The translations under genes were made by a program, and so were the position numbers. The notes below the pieces were generated by a model. The model had not been told where the DNA came from. It worked only from the letters and a program-made list of their open reading frames with translations, and did no database searches. 64,000 bases of DNA, from the NCBI GenBank assembly GCA_964405435.1, contig CAYOOD010000002.1, forward strand, positions 62,001-126,000, read 5' to 3'. Positions 43,303 through 50,728 of the stretch are shown here, piece after piece. The stretch is from DVEG01 sp964405435 (GTDB taxonomy: Bacteria > Cyanobacteriota > Cyanobacteriia > Cyanobacteriales > Oscillatoriaceae). The stretch's first letter is position 1, and each line of letters begins with the position of its first letter.

Positions 43303-44541
43303 ATGGAAATCCTCGATTCTTACATTACTTCAGCTCCCAGTATACAGAATGCGATCGATATATTTAAAGGAGAGTGGGCATCTTCTTTCCCCGGCTATCT
43401 CAACGTTATTGACGCGGGCAAAAGTAACCTTTTTGAAGACCGTCGCGTTTCCTGGTCTGCTGAAAAAATCGGCGGTTTCCAAGGCAAAACCATTCTCGAA
43501 CTCGGCCCCCTAGAAGCCGGACATACCTACATGATGGAGCAGTTGGGGGCTGCCTCAATTTTAGCTGTAGAAGCCAACCGACGCGCTTATTTAAAATGTT
43601 TGATAGTCAAAGAAATTCTGGGACTCAACCGCGCCCGCTTCCTTTTCGGAGATTGCATCGAATATCTGCGAAACACCTCAGAAAAATTTGATTTTTGTTT
43701 TGCCAGTGGCGTCCTCTACCACATGATTAATCCGGTGGAACTGCTGGCGCTGATATCAAAAATATCAGATAGAGTCTTCATCTGGACTCACTACTATGAC
43801 GCAGACGTTATCAATAACACACCCGCAATTGCCCATAAATTCCCTGAAAGTAAAACGGCTGAATGGGATGGATTTCAGCATACACTTTACCGCTACGAAT
43901 ATAAAAATGCACTAGATTCGGCGGGCTTCTGTGGGGGGAGCAACCCCTACAGCCATTGGATGAGCCGCGAGGATATTTTATCGTGTCTCAAATATTTTGG
44001 CTTCACCGATATCGAAATCGAGTTTGAAAACCGAGAACATCAAAATGGGCCGAGTTTTGGCGTGATGGCAGTTCGTCCGGGCAACAGTGCTGACAAATCC
44101 ACAGAGCGATCGCGCGCCGATTTCGATGCAGAAGCGCTGGATAAATTGCGCTGGGAATTTCAGCAAGCTAAAATGGAAGTACAGCACTGCAAAACCCAGC
44201 TTAACGAAACGAAAGCCGAACTGGAACAAACCCAAGTTAACCTGCACGCCACCCGTTCGGAGCTAGAACAAACGCAAGCGCACCTGCACGCCACCCAAGC
44301 CGAACTAGAGCGATCGCAAGTTAACCTGCACGCCACCCAAACCGAACTGGGAACCACTCAGCAGGAACTAGAGCGATCGCTCCTCCAACTGCACGCCACC
44401 CAAACCGAACTGGGAACCACTCAGCAAGAATTGCTATTTTCAAAACAAACCATCGAAGCCATGCAGAGCAGCAAATTCTGGAAATTGCGGCAGCAGTGGT
44501 TCAAACTCAAAAAAATAGTCGGTTTAGGCGAAAATGAATAA
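43303..44541 (+). CDS. SAM methyltransferase with repeated coiled coil and SKFWK tail
   Basis: 412 residues. The methyltransferase domain (about 65-260) contains KTILELGPLEAGHTYMMEQLG, FLFGDCIEYLR, FDFCFASGVLYHMINPVE, then MSREDILSCLKYFGFTDIEIE. From ~285 to ~380 comes a coiled coil made of repeated ~14-residue units of TQAHLHATQAELE type. The C-terminal tail is QSSKFWKLRQQWFKLKKIVGL. Catalytic head, long coiled coil and basic aromatic tail together resemble the layout of WbdD, the methyltransferase-kinase that sets O-antigen chain length with Wzm/Wzt; no kinase domain is seen here. It lies just upstream of the Wzm/Wzt genes, on the opposite strand. Confidence 0.85.
   Translation: MEILDSYITSAPSIQNAIDIFKGEWASSFPGYLNVIDAGKSNLFEDRRVSWSAEKIGGFQGKTILELGPLEAGHTYMMEQLGAASILAVEANRRAYLKCLIVKEILGLNRARFLFGDCIEYLRNTSEKFDFCFASGVLYHMINPVELLALISKISDRVFIWTHYYDADVINNTPAIAHKFPESKTAEWDGFQHTLYRYEYKNALDSAGFCGGSNPYSHWMSREDILSCLKYFGFTDIEIEFENREHQNGPSFGVMAVRPGNSADKSTERSRADFDAEALDKLRWEFQQAKMEVQHCKTQLNETKAELEQTQVNLHATRSELEQTQAHLHATQAELERSQVNLHATQTELGTTQQELERSLLQLHATQTELGTTQQELLFSKQTIEAMQSSKFWKLRQQWFKLKKIVGLGENE
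44221..44440. repeat. In-frame repeats encoding a coiled coil
   Basis: Four copies of a CTGCACGCCACCC word with flanking GAACTGGAACAAACC-type sequence occur inside the coiled-coil region of the methyltransferase gene, encoding LHAT(R/Q)(S/A/T)EL units. The near-identity of the DNA suggests recent expansion. Copy number would set coiled-coil length. Confidence 0.8.
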
Positions 44542-44676
44542 TATCGAGAATGGGTAAAGAGTAATGAGTAATGGGAAATGAGGAATTGAGTTGGATAGCA
44601 GAATCTTATCAATTACCTATTCCCTATTACCCAATCGCCGGATTCTCAGTCTAACTTCGGCTGCAATAAACAAACT

Positions 44677-44698
44677 AGGAGGCAGGAGCCTCCTTTTT
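44677..44698 (+). terminator. Rho-independent terminator
   Basis: A 7-bp stem AGGAGGC / GCCTCCT with an AGGA loop followed by TTTTT, about 135 nt downstream of the tailed methyltransferase stop and upstream of ruvB. It separates the glycan island from the housekeeping region. Confidence 0.8.
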
Positions 44699-44822
44699 CA
44701 TCATTTCCAGGCTTCCCCTAAGAACAAGCGTTAAAAACTCTTTTCTTCTCCTCTCTCTGCGTCCTCTGCATCTTTGCGGTTAAAAACGATAAAATTTCCC
44801 CAAAAGTCGGTAAGATTGAAGC

Positions 44823-45935
44823 ATGGCTATCATATCTTCCAAACAACCGCCAAAAGAACCCAAGAAGCGACGCGGCGCAGCCGAGGCGCAAGGGGATTAT
44901 GCTGTTCCAGAGGAAGCCCTGTTAGAACCCACCGCCAGCGACGAAGAAGCCAACAGCAGCAAGCAAGAAGAAAAACTCAGACCCCAGAGGCTGGCTGAGT
45001 ACATCGGGCAAAAAGACCTCAAAGACGTGCTGCAAATTGCGATCGCTGCAGCGAAATCGCGCCAAGAACCCCTGGATCACCTGTTGCTGTATGGCCCTCC
45101 GGGCTTGGGCAAAACCACAATGGCCCTCATTCTCGCCGAAGAGATGGGCGTCAGTTGCAAAATCACCACAGCCCCAGCGCTGGAGCGCCCCCGGGATATC
45201 GTCGGCTTGCTGGTAAACCTACAGCCAGGAGACGTGCTATTTATCGACGAAATCCACCGCCTCAGCAAGATGACGGAAGAGATTCTTTATCCGGCGATGG
45301 AGGATTTTCGGATTGACATTACGATCGGCAAAGGGCAGGGCGCTCGCATTCGCAGCATTCCCGTACAGCGGTTTACTTTGGTGGGAGCGACGACGCGGGT
45401 AGGAGCGCTCACCAGCCCGCTGCGCGATCGCTTCGGATTAATCCAGCGGCTGCGCTTTTACGAAGTCGAGGAGCTCAGCCAAATCGTGGCGAGAACCGCG
45501 CAACTGCTGCAAACCGCGATCGCCGAGGATGGTGCAGCGGAGATTGCCCGTCGCGCTCGGGGGACGCCCCGCATCGCCAACCGCCTGCTCAAGCGGGTGC
45601 GCGACTACGCCGAAGTCAAATCATCGGGAACCATTACCCAAGCGATCGCCTCCGAAGCGCTAGAACTGTTCAACGTCGATCCGTGCGGGTTGGATTGGAC
45701 GGATCGCCTCGTCCTCAGCGTTATGATAGAAAATTTCAACGGCGGACCGGTGGGGTTAGAAACCATCGCCGCCGCTACTGGCGAAGATGCCCAAACCATC
45801 GAGGAAGTTTACGAGCCCTACCTGCTGCAAATCGGCTACCTGAACCGCACCCATCGCGGGCGCGTGGCGACTCCGGCAGCGTGGAAGCATTTGGGTTACG
45901 ATCGCCCGGGAGAACAGCTATCCCTGTCGCTGTGA
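44823..45935 (+). CDS. ruvB: Holliday junction branch migration ATPase RuvB
   Basis: 370 residues. A ~55-residue polar, low-complexity N-terminal extension precedes the AAA+ domain: LRPQRLAEYIGQKDLKDVL, Walker A GPPGLGKTT, Walker B DVLFIDEIHRL, sensor 1 LVGATTRVG, an arginine-finger region SPLRDRFGL and a C-terminal winged helix. It drives branch migration with RuvA (encoded at 58242-58871 on the other strand). The ATG at 44823 keeps the extension, which is common in cyanobacterial RuvB. Confidence 0.97.
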   Translation: MAIISSKQPPKEPKKRRGAAEAQGDYAVPEEALLEPTASDEEANSSKQEEKLRPQRLAEYIGQKDLKDVLQIAIAAAKSRQEPLDHLLLYGPPGLGKTTMALILAEEMGVSCKITTAPALERPRDIVGLLVNLQPGDVLFIDEIHRLSKMTEEILYPAMEDFRIDITIGKGQGARIRSIPVQRFTLVGATTRVGALTSPLRDRFGLIQRLRFYEVEELSQIVARTAQLLQTAIAEDGAAEIARRARGTPRIANRLLKRVRDYAEVKSSGTITQAIASEALELFNVDPCGLDWTDRLVLSVMIENFNGGPVGLETIAAATGEDAQTIEEVYEPYLLQIGYLNRTHRGRVATPAAWKHLGYDRPGEQLSLSL

Positions 45936-45999
45936 AGTGGTTGGGAAGTGGGCTGATGGTATGAGAGTGTGGACTTTTGAGAAAGGATAGAAAGTACAG

Positions 46000-46827
46000 A
46001 TGATTCGGCGAATTCTGACGGTGCTGTGTGCAATCCTCGCGATCGCCGCCTGCTGGTTGGGGAATGTCGCCCCAGTCGCAGCGCAAACATCCGCGCCTAG
46101 CGATACAGAAATCGCCACTCCCGAGCAGACTCTCTCGGAACTGCGGAAAAAAGCCTTTGCGGCGACGAATAGCGGCAACTTTGCCACGGCTGAAAGATAC
46201 TGGACGGAGCTGATCGAGCAATTGCCCGACAGTGCGGCGCTGTGGAGCAACCGGGGCAATGCCCGAGTCAGCCAGAACAAGTTGGAAGAAGCGATCGCGG
46301 ATTACAACAAGGCGATCGAACTGGCTCCCGAAGCACCCGATCCCTACCTGAATCGCGGCACCGCGCTGGAAGGGCTGGGGCAGTGGCAAAAGGCGATCGC
46401 TGACTACAATCGCGTGCTAGAACTCGATCCCACCGATCCGGCGGCATTCAACAACCGAGGCAACGCCGAAGCGGGGCTGGGCGAGTGGGAAGCTGCGATC
46501 GCCGACTACCGCACAGCCGCCGATCTCGCCCCAGACTTTGCCTTCGCCCGCGCCAACTACGCCCTCGCCCTCTATCAAGTCGGGCAAATCGAAGAAGCAA
46601 CGCGCACCATGAAGAATTTAGTCCGCAGATACCCGCGATTTGCCGACATGAGAGCCGCCCTCACCGCCGCCCTCTGGAACCAGGGAAATCGCGGCGAAGC
46701 CGAAAGTAACTGGGTGGCTGCCGTTGGATTGGACGGGCGCTACAAAGACCTGGACTGGGTGGCCAAAATCCGGCGGTGGCCCCCCGCGATGGTCGCCGCC
46801 TTGGACAAATTCCTGCACCTGCAGTAA
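46000..46827 (+). CDS. Exported TPR protein
   Basis: 275 residues. The N-terminal signal is MIRRILTVLCAILAIAACWLG; IAAC at residue 18 fits a lipobox, while VAAQ around residue 29 would fit signal peptidase I. Four to five tetratricopeptide repeats follow (LEEAIADYNKAIELAPEAPDPY, WQKAIADYNRVLELDPTD, WEAAIADYRTAADLAPDF). The protein is probably periplasmic or thylakoid-lumenal, a scaffold for protein-protein contacts. AAGGA lies about 12 nt upstream of the ATG. Transcribed in the same direction as ruvB, 64 bp downstream. Confidence 0.85.
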   Translation: MIRRILTVLCAILAIAACWLGNVAPVAAQTSAPSDTEIATPEQTLSELRKKAFAATNSGNFATAERYWTELIEQLPDSAALWSNRGNARVSQNKLEEAIADYNKAIELAPEAPDPYLNRGTALEGLGQWQKAIADYNRVLELDPTDPAAFNNRGNAEAGLGEWEAAIADYRTAADLAPDFAFARANYALALYQVGQIEEATRTMKNLVRRYPRFADMRAALTAALWNQGNRGEAESNWVAAVGLDGRYKDLDWVAKIRRWPPAMVAALDKFLHLQ

Positions 46828-46933
46828 CCCCCGCACTTGCGGCAAAATTTTCCCCAAAGTTCACAAAAGCGATCGAGAAGTGCGATAGAATCAAAGGCTG
46901 TAGAGATTTACCATCCTTGCCCGGGTCTGCCCT

Positions 46934-46946
46934 GGAGGTGTAATTG
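46934..46946 (+). promoter_or_regulatory. Strong RBS with TTG start
   Basis: GGAGGTG is placed 3 nt before TTG at 46944. There is no ATG or GTG near it in frame, and the protein encoded from TTG begins SKFILKVLWLQDNVALAVD, the conserved N-terminus of PSRP-3. The strong Shine-Dalgarno site fixes the non-standard start. Confidence 0.75.
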
Positions 46947-47243
46947 TCGAAGTTCATTCTCAAAGTTCTCTGGCTGCAGGATAACGTCGCGCTGGCAGTA
47001 GACCAAGTAGTCGGCAAAGGGACGAGCCCTTTAACCTCCTACTTTTTCTGGCCTCGCAACGATGCCTGGGAACAGCTAAAAAACGAACTGGAAGCCAAAC
47101 ACTGGATTTCCGAGCACGATCGCGTCGAGTTGCTCAACAAAGCTACGGAAGTCATCAACTACTGGCAAGAGGAAGGCAGACGCCGACCTATGTCTGAAGC
47201 TCAAACCAAATTTCCAGAAGTTACCTTCACCGGTAGCAGTTGA
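46944..47243 (+). CDS. ycf65: Ribosomal protein PSRP-3 (Ycf65-like)
   Basis: 99 residues, the normal length. The sequence FILKVLWLQDNVALAVDQ, then SPLTSYFFWPRNDAWEQL and WISEHDRVELLNKATEVINYWQ is characteristic of the plastid-specific ribosomal protein 3/Ycf65 family, a 30S subunit protein of cyanobacteria and plastids. Start is TTG with an excellent RBS. A hairpin at 47268-47308 probably ends the transcript. Confidence 0.93.
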   Translation: MSKFILKVLWLQDNVALAVDQVVGKGTSPLTSYFFWPRNDAWEQLKNELEAKHWISEHDRVELLNKATEVINYWQEEGRRRPMSEAQTKFPEVTFTGSS

Positions 47244-47267
47244 GCTTAACTATAGAGAATTCTTTAA

Positions 47268-47308
47268 AGCGGATGCTTCTTCCTTCTACAGGATCGGAAG
47301 CGTCCGCT
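47268..47308 (+). terminator. Hairpin downstream of ycf65
   Basis: A 12-bp stem (AGCGGATGCTTC / GAAGCGTCCGCT, one G-U pair) about 25 nt after the ycf65 stop, followed by a weak T-rich stretch. Likely a terminator or mRNA-stabilising hairpin. Confidence 0.65.
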
Positions 47309-47402
47309 AGTTGTTTTACCTGTAGCGGATATTCCGCCGCGACTGGCATTTCGGCACAAAATTTGTTACTGTCACCCTCAAGCAATAGAAACTCAAAGCT
47401 CC

Positions 47403-48482
47403 ATGATCTCTGAAGAAATCCTCTTCCTCAAAGACGAGCAACTCACAGTCGTGACTGATGCAGCCACGCTAAGCCAAGCCCTTCAAAAGAGAGTTGATTC
47501 GTGGATCGTCAGCCGTGGCGAAATCTTCTTTCCCTGCGCCCCCGCCCTGCTGGAAAGTTACATGCAGCGGCTGGAGACGCTGTTCGCCCTTTTGGGGAAG
47601 CCGTGGTCAAAAGAAGAACTGGAGCGATTGGCGCAGGTTCTCGATCGCCGCTTGCAGGAAGGGTTTCGCGCCTCACCGCATTCCCGAGTCGTCGTCCGCT
47701 ACGAATCAGAAAATTATCCCACTTCTCCGTCGATGCGCTTGAGCGTCAACATTTCTAGCATCGTCGAAACCATAGAACAGCAATATAAAAAGTGGACTCA
47801 GATGCGAGAGCCTCCCCTATTCGGGACGCATCCAGACGCCAAAGTCATGGCAGTCATCGGCGAACTGGGCGAACCGAGCAGAGTGCCGATTTTGGATGTG
47901 GGAGCGGGCACGGGGCGGAATACCCTGCCCCTGGCGAGAATGGGCTATCCCGTGCAGGCAGTCGAGCTATCGCCCGCTTTCGTGCAGCAGTTGAACTCTT
48001 CAGTCAATGCACAGGGCTTGCCGGTGATGGTGACAGCCGGTAACGTCATCGATCCAAAAGTTCAGCTTCCGCAGGCTAACTACGCACTCGCGATCGCCGC
48101 TGAGGTGGTTTCTCACTTCCGCTCTCTCGACGAATTTCGCCAGTTTCTCGTCAGAATGTCCGACGTGCTGCGCCCGGGGGGACTGTTACTGTTTAACTCC
48201 TTCATCGCCAGTGACGGTTACGAACCCGATCGGCTGGCGAGGGAAATTTCAGAATTAGCGTGGTCTTCTCTCTTCACGCGAGCAGATTTGGCCACCGTGT
48301 TGGACGGCTTGCCTCTAGAACTGATATCGGACGAATCGGCTTACGAGTACGAGCGGCAACACTTGCCCGCCGAGGCATGGCCCCCTACTGGCTGGTTCGA
48401 GCATTGGGCGACGGGACAAGATTTATTTTTGATAGAAAACGCCCCCATGCAATTGCGCTGGTTCCTGTACCGGCGGAAATAA
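47403..48482 (+). CDS. SAM-dependent methyltransferase
   Basis: 359 residues. The N-terminal ~155 residues are an unrecognised helical domain (YMQRLETLFALLGKPWSKEEL). The methyltransferase domain begins at about 160: VPILDVGAGTGRNTLPLARMG, VQAVELSPAFVQQLN, PQANYALAIAAEVVSHFRSLDEF, VLRPGGLLLFNSF. Substrate unknown. Alone in its transcript; a REP palindrome at 48501-48533 lies 19 nt after the stop and may stabilise or end the mRNA. Confidence 0.85.
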   Translation: MISEEILFLKDEQLTVVTDAATLSQALQKRVDSWIVSRGEIFFPCAPALLESYMQRLETLFALLGKPWSKEELERLAQVLDRRLQEGFRASPHSRVVVRYESENYPTSPSMRLSVNISSIVETIEQQYKKWTQMREPPLFGTHPDAKVMAVIGELGEPSRVPILDVGAGTGRNTLPLARMGYPVQAVELSPAFVQQLNSSVNAQGLPVMVTAGNVIDPKVQLPQANYALAIAAEVVSHFRSLDEFRQFLVRMSDVLRPGGLLLFNSFIASDGYEPDRLAREISELAWSSLFTRADLATVLDGLPLELISDESAYEYERQHLPAEAWPPTGWFEHWATGQDLFLIENAPMQLRWFLYRRK

Positions 48483-48500
48483 AGAAAATGAGGTACGTCA

Positions 48501-48533
48501 GAAACCCGGCTTCTTCAAGAAGCCGGGTTTCTA
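48501..48533. repeat. REP-type 33-nt palindrome, copy 2
   Basis: Perfect palindrome with 16-nt arms AGAAACCCGGCTTCTT and a single central C. Both arms are identical to those of the copy at 51513-51545. The flank GTACTTCATC...CTGAA to the right also matches the right end of the MITE-like element at 51724-51841, so this is a partial member of the same element family. Confidence 0.9.
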
Positions 48534-48587
48534 GCCTGTACTTCATCACACTGAAATTCGCGAAGCAAAAAGAGACTTTAACCTACC

Positions 48588-48794
48588 ATGACCCACTCCA
48601 AACAACTGCCCGATCCAGAGAAGATGCAGCACGGCGCGGACAAGTTGCGTGAAGCCTGCCGACAGCTTGACGCTCTGAATCTGATCCTAGATGATGCCAT
48701 AGCGCAGGTAGAGGCTGAGAACCGACGCAGCCTGCAATATCACAGTCGGATAGAAAGGGCAAAGAAATTCGTAAAGGCTGGAAAGCCGCAGTGA
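48588..48794 (+). CDS. Small hypothetical protein
   Basis: A possible 68-residue charged helical protein (DKLREACRQLDALNLILDDAIAQVEAENRR). Amino-acid composition is protein-like, but there is no clear ribosome binding site and I know no homolog. It lies between a REP palindrome and the 58-bp tandem repeats, so it may be an accessory gene or chance reading frame. Confidence 0.4.
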   Translation: MTHSKQLPDPEKMQHGADKLREACRQLDALNLILDDAIAQVEAENRRSLQYHSRIERAKKFVKAGKPQ

Positions 48795-48831
48795 GGGACA
48801 TCAGGGGGGGAGCATCCCGTTTTTGTAGTGT

Positions 48832-49179
48832 GAGCGTCTCGCTGACTATCAATCCCAGAGCGAGCTGGAAGCTTGCACTCCTGAAACAAGAGCGTCTCGC
48901 TGACTATCAATCCCAGAGCGAGCTGGAAGCTTGCACTCCTGAAACAAGAGCGTCTCGCTGACTATCAATCCCAGAGCGAGCTGGAAGCTTGCACTCCTGA
49001 AACAAGAGCGTCTCGCTGACTATCAATCCCAGAGCGAGCTGGAAGCTTGCACTCCTGAAACAAGAGCGTCTCGCTGACTATCAATCCCAGAGCGAGCTGG
49101 AAGCTTGCACTCCTGAAACAAGAGCGTCTCGCTGACTATCAATCCCAGAGCGAGCTGGAAGCTTGCACTCCTGAAAAAA
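48832..49179. repeat. Six 58-bp tandem repeats
   Basis: Six head-to-tail copies start at 48832, 48890, 48948, 49006, 49064 and 49122. Each begins GAGCGTCTCGCTGACTATC and ends GCACTCCTGAAACAA. The first five are identical as read; the sixth changes AAACAA to AAAAAA. There are no spacers, so it is not CRISPR. 58 is not a multiple of 3, so the array does not encode a protein repeat in one frame. Near-perfect identity implies very recent expansion or gene conversion. Confidence 0.95.
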
Positions 49180-49605
49180 GGCACGCGCGCATTCTGACAC
49201 GGATACACGGATGCCATCCTCTGCCCCTGCTCCCCGACTTCCCCGTGCCCATGCCCCTACTCCCCATGTATGTAGGGGCGCTGCACCCCCTACTCTCCGT
49301 GCCCGCCCCGCCAGAACTGCCCGCCCCTACCTTGGAGGGCGAAGAATCAGAAAAATCGCTCCTTGTGTCTTCCACCGCTCCTTTGCATGCTGCCCGGATT
49401 CCCTTATCCAGCACGGGTGTTGCTTTAGTTCGCGCAGCGGGCAATTAAAGCAGTAGCGGGATAGAAATTTGCTCAAATGACAGAGCAAAATAGAATCACG
49501 AATATGAATCCCTGAAAGGGATTAGTATGCGATCGCCTGCCCCCCTGCTTCAATTCTATCACGTCTCGGCGCTGTAGAAAGTCCTTCATCCGATTGAATT
49601 GCGCT
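49180..49605. other. Intergenic region, C-rich
   Basis: About 420 bp after the tandem repeats with no supported gene. It is strongly C/T-biased at 49212-49340 (runs such as GCCCCTACTCCCC) and contains the common phrase GTAGGGGCGCTGCACCCCC. It leads to the TPR fragment at 49606. Confidence 0.4.
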
Positions 49606-49785
49606 ATGGCAAGCGAATCTCTCAACCAAGCAGTTGAATATTTTGAGGCGGGCAACGTAGAGGAAGCGATCGCCCTTCTCGATGAGGGACTCGCTCTCGA
49701 TCCCAACAACCCCAAAGCTTGGAACCTGCGAGGCGCTGCACTGTATTGGTATTGGAGATATGAAAATGCGATAGTCGCAAGTTGA
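49606..49785 (+). pseudogene. Truncated TPR protein gene
   Basis: About 60 residues. It starts MASESLNQAVEYF and holds roughly one and a half tetratricopeptide units (AGNVEEAIALLDEGLALDPNN, PKAWNLRGAALYWYWRYENA) before a stop. TPR proteins elsewhere in this window have 4-8 repeats, so this looks like the 5' remnant of a longer gene, cut at a decayed junction in the repeat-rich island. A very short functional protein cannot be excluded. Confidence 0.5.
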
Positions 49786-50234
49786 TTAGACAGATAGAAA
49801 CACTGAGATAAGAGGATGATGTGTCTTATAGTAATGGCACCCCACGGAGACGATATCTGTTTTATTCTCTCGGTATTTACGCAAATCTTTCTATCTACCC
49901 TAAATGTAGAGGCGAGGGCTGCGTAATTTCTCAGAGAATGAAACAGCCCTGCCCACGGAGACTGCCCCGTTCTCTTTTTGGGGCTTTCCCCGGGGGAAAA
50001 GCCCCTACCATTTCATCCCCACATTCTGCCAACCATATCCAGTCCTGAATTTGACAAAATTATTTGACAAAACCTCTTGACGACTCCTGTGTCTGCGTGC
50101 AACCCTGGAGGTAGTAAGTCAGAAAGCCTACCCGTCGAGATAGGAAAAAATCAGTCGGGAAGCCTTTTGACTGACGACGCCAAATTTAGACGACGCAAAT
50201 AAAAACTTTCAGGGGGAACACCCAGGAGAACTCA
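49786..50234. other. Upstream region of the His-rich peptide gene
   Basis: About 450 bp without a gene. It contains a GC-rich inverted repeat at about 49980-50006 (GGGGCTTTCCCC / GGGGAAAAGCCCC, one bulge) and three TTGAC words at 13-bp spacing (50051, 50064, 50077). AGGAGA lies shortly before the ATG at 50235. The leader is long if transcription starts near the TTGAC cluster. Confidence 0.45.
50051..50081 (+). promoter_or_regulatory. Triple TTGAC direct repeat
   Basis: TTGACA, TTGACA and TTGAC start at 50051, 50064 and 50077, exactly 13 bp apart, about 150-185 bp upstream of the His-rich peptide gene. Each could be a -35 element, but no good -10 box is seen at 16-18 bp, so a regulator-binding repeat is an alternative. 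Confidence 0.3.
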
Positions 50235-50600
50235 ATGAAAAGCAATAAGATTATTGAGCGCAATTCCAACGCAACAGCAGCCGGTGCCGAGCTGGGCGTC
50301 GATCGTGACTTATCTATATTGTTGTCCGACGAACTGTCCGACGGCGAACTATCGTCGATCGTTGGGGGGACGGAGTCGGCGGTGGACATCATAATCGACA
50401 AAATACGAAATTTGCCAAATCAACCGAGTAAAAATAAAGAGGGACACCACACGCACCACACACACGACACCACACACACACACGAACACCTATACACCTA
50501 CCCAGGTCACCCAGCACACGAAGCACACGACACCACACACGACACCACACACACACACGAACACCTATACACCTACCCAGGTCACCCAGATCACGCTTAG
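50235..50600 (+). CDS. Double-glycine-leader peptide with His-rich tail
   Basis: 121 residues. Residues 1-45 look like a double-glycine leader: polar start, then LSDELSDGELSSIVGG ending at Gly44-Gly45. Such leaders are cut by C39-peptidase exporters. The 76-residue remainder starts TESAVDIIIDK and ends in a tail (71-121) with 17 His among Thr, Glu, Asp and Tyr, and no Cys. The tail repeats a 25-residue unit (HDTTHTHEHLYTYPGHP), encoded by a 75-bp DNA repeat at 50463 and 50538. AGGAGA precedes the ATG. No known family. Probably an exported metal-binding (Zn, Cu, Ni) or RiPP-like peptide; no modification enzyme is adjacent. The CNBD-C39 exporter in this window seems unable to cleave the leader. 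Confidence 0.7.
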   Translation: MKSNKIIERNSNATAAGAELGVDRDLSILLSDELSDGELSSIVGGTESAVDIIIDKIRNLPNQPSKNKEGHHTHHTHDTTHTHEHLYTYPGHPAHEAHDTTHDTTHTHEHLYTYPGHPDHA

Positions 50601-50728
50601 GGGCACCACCTCTGAGGTCTGAGCAGAACTCTCTTATCCTAGCACTGACCTAAAAAAATGTCAAAAGTCTTTCCCCGCTTCCCAAGGCGCTTGATTAGCT
50701 TCGATAAACTTCCGCACAACCTGTGCCA

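Noticed and set aside
45775..46389. Open frame of about 204 codons on the minus strand opposite ruvB and the exported TPR gene
   Set aside because: It overlaps two well-supported genes on the other strand, has low-complexity composition and no recognisable domain.
48832..49179. Possible CRISPR array
   Set aside because: The units are directly joined with no variable spacers, and the 58-bp unit is identical throughout, so it is a simple tandem repeat.
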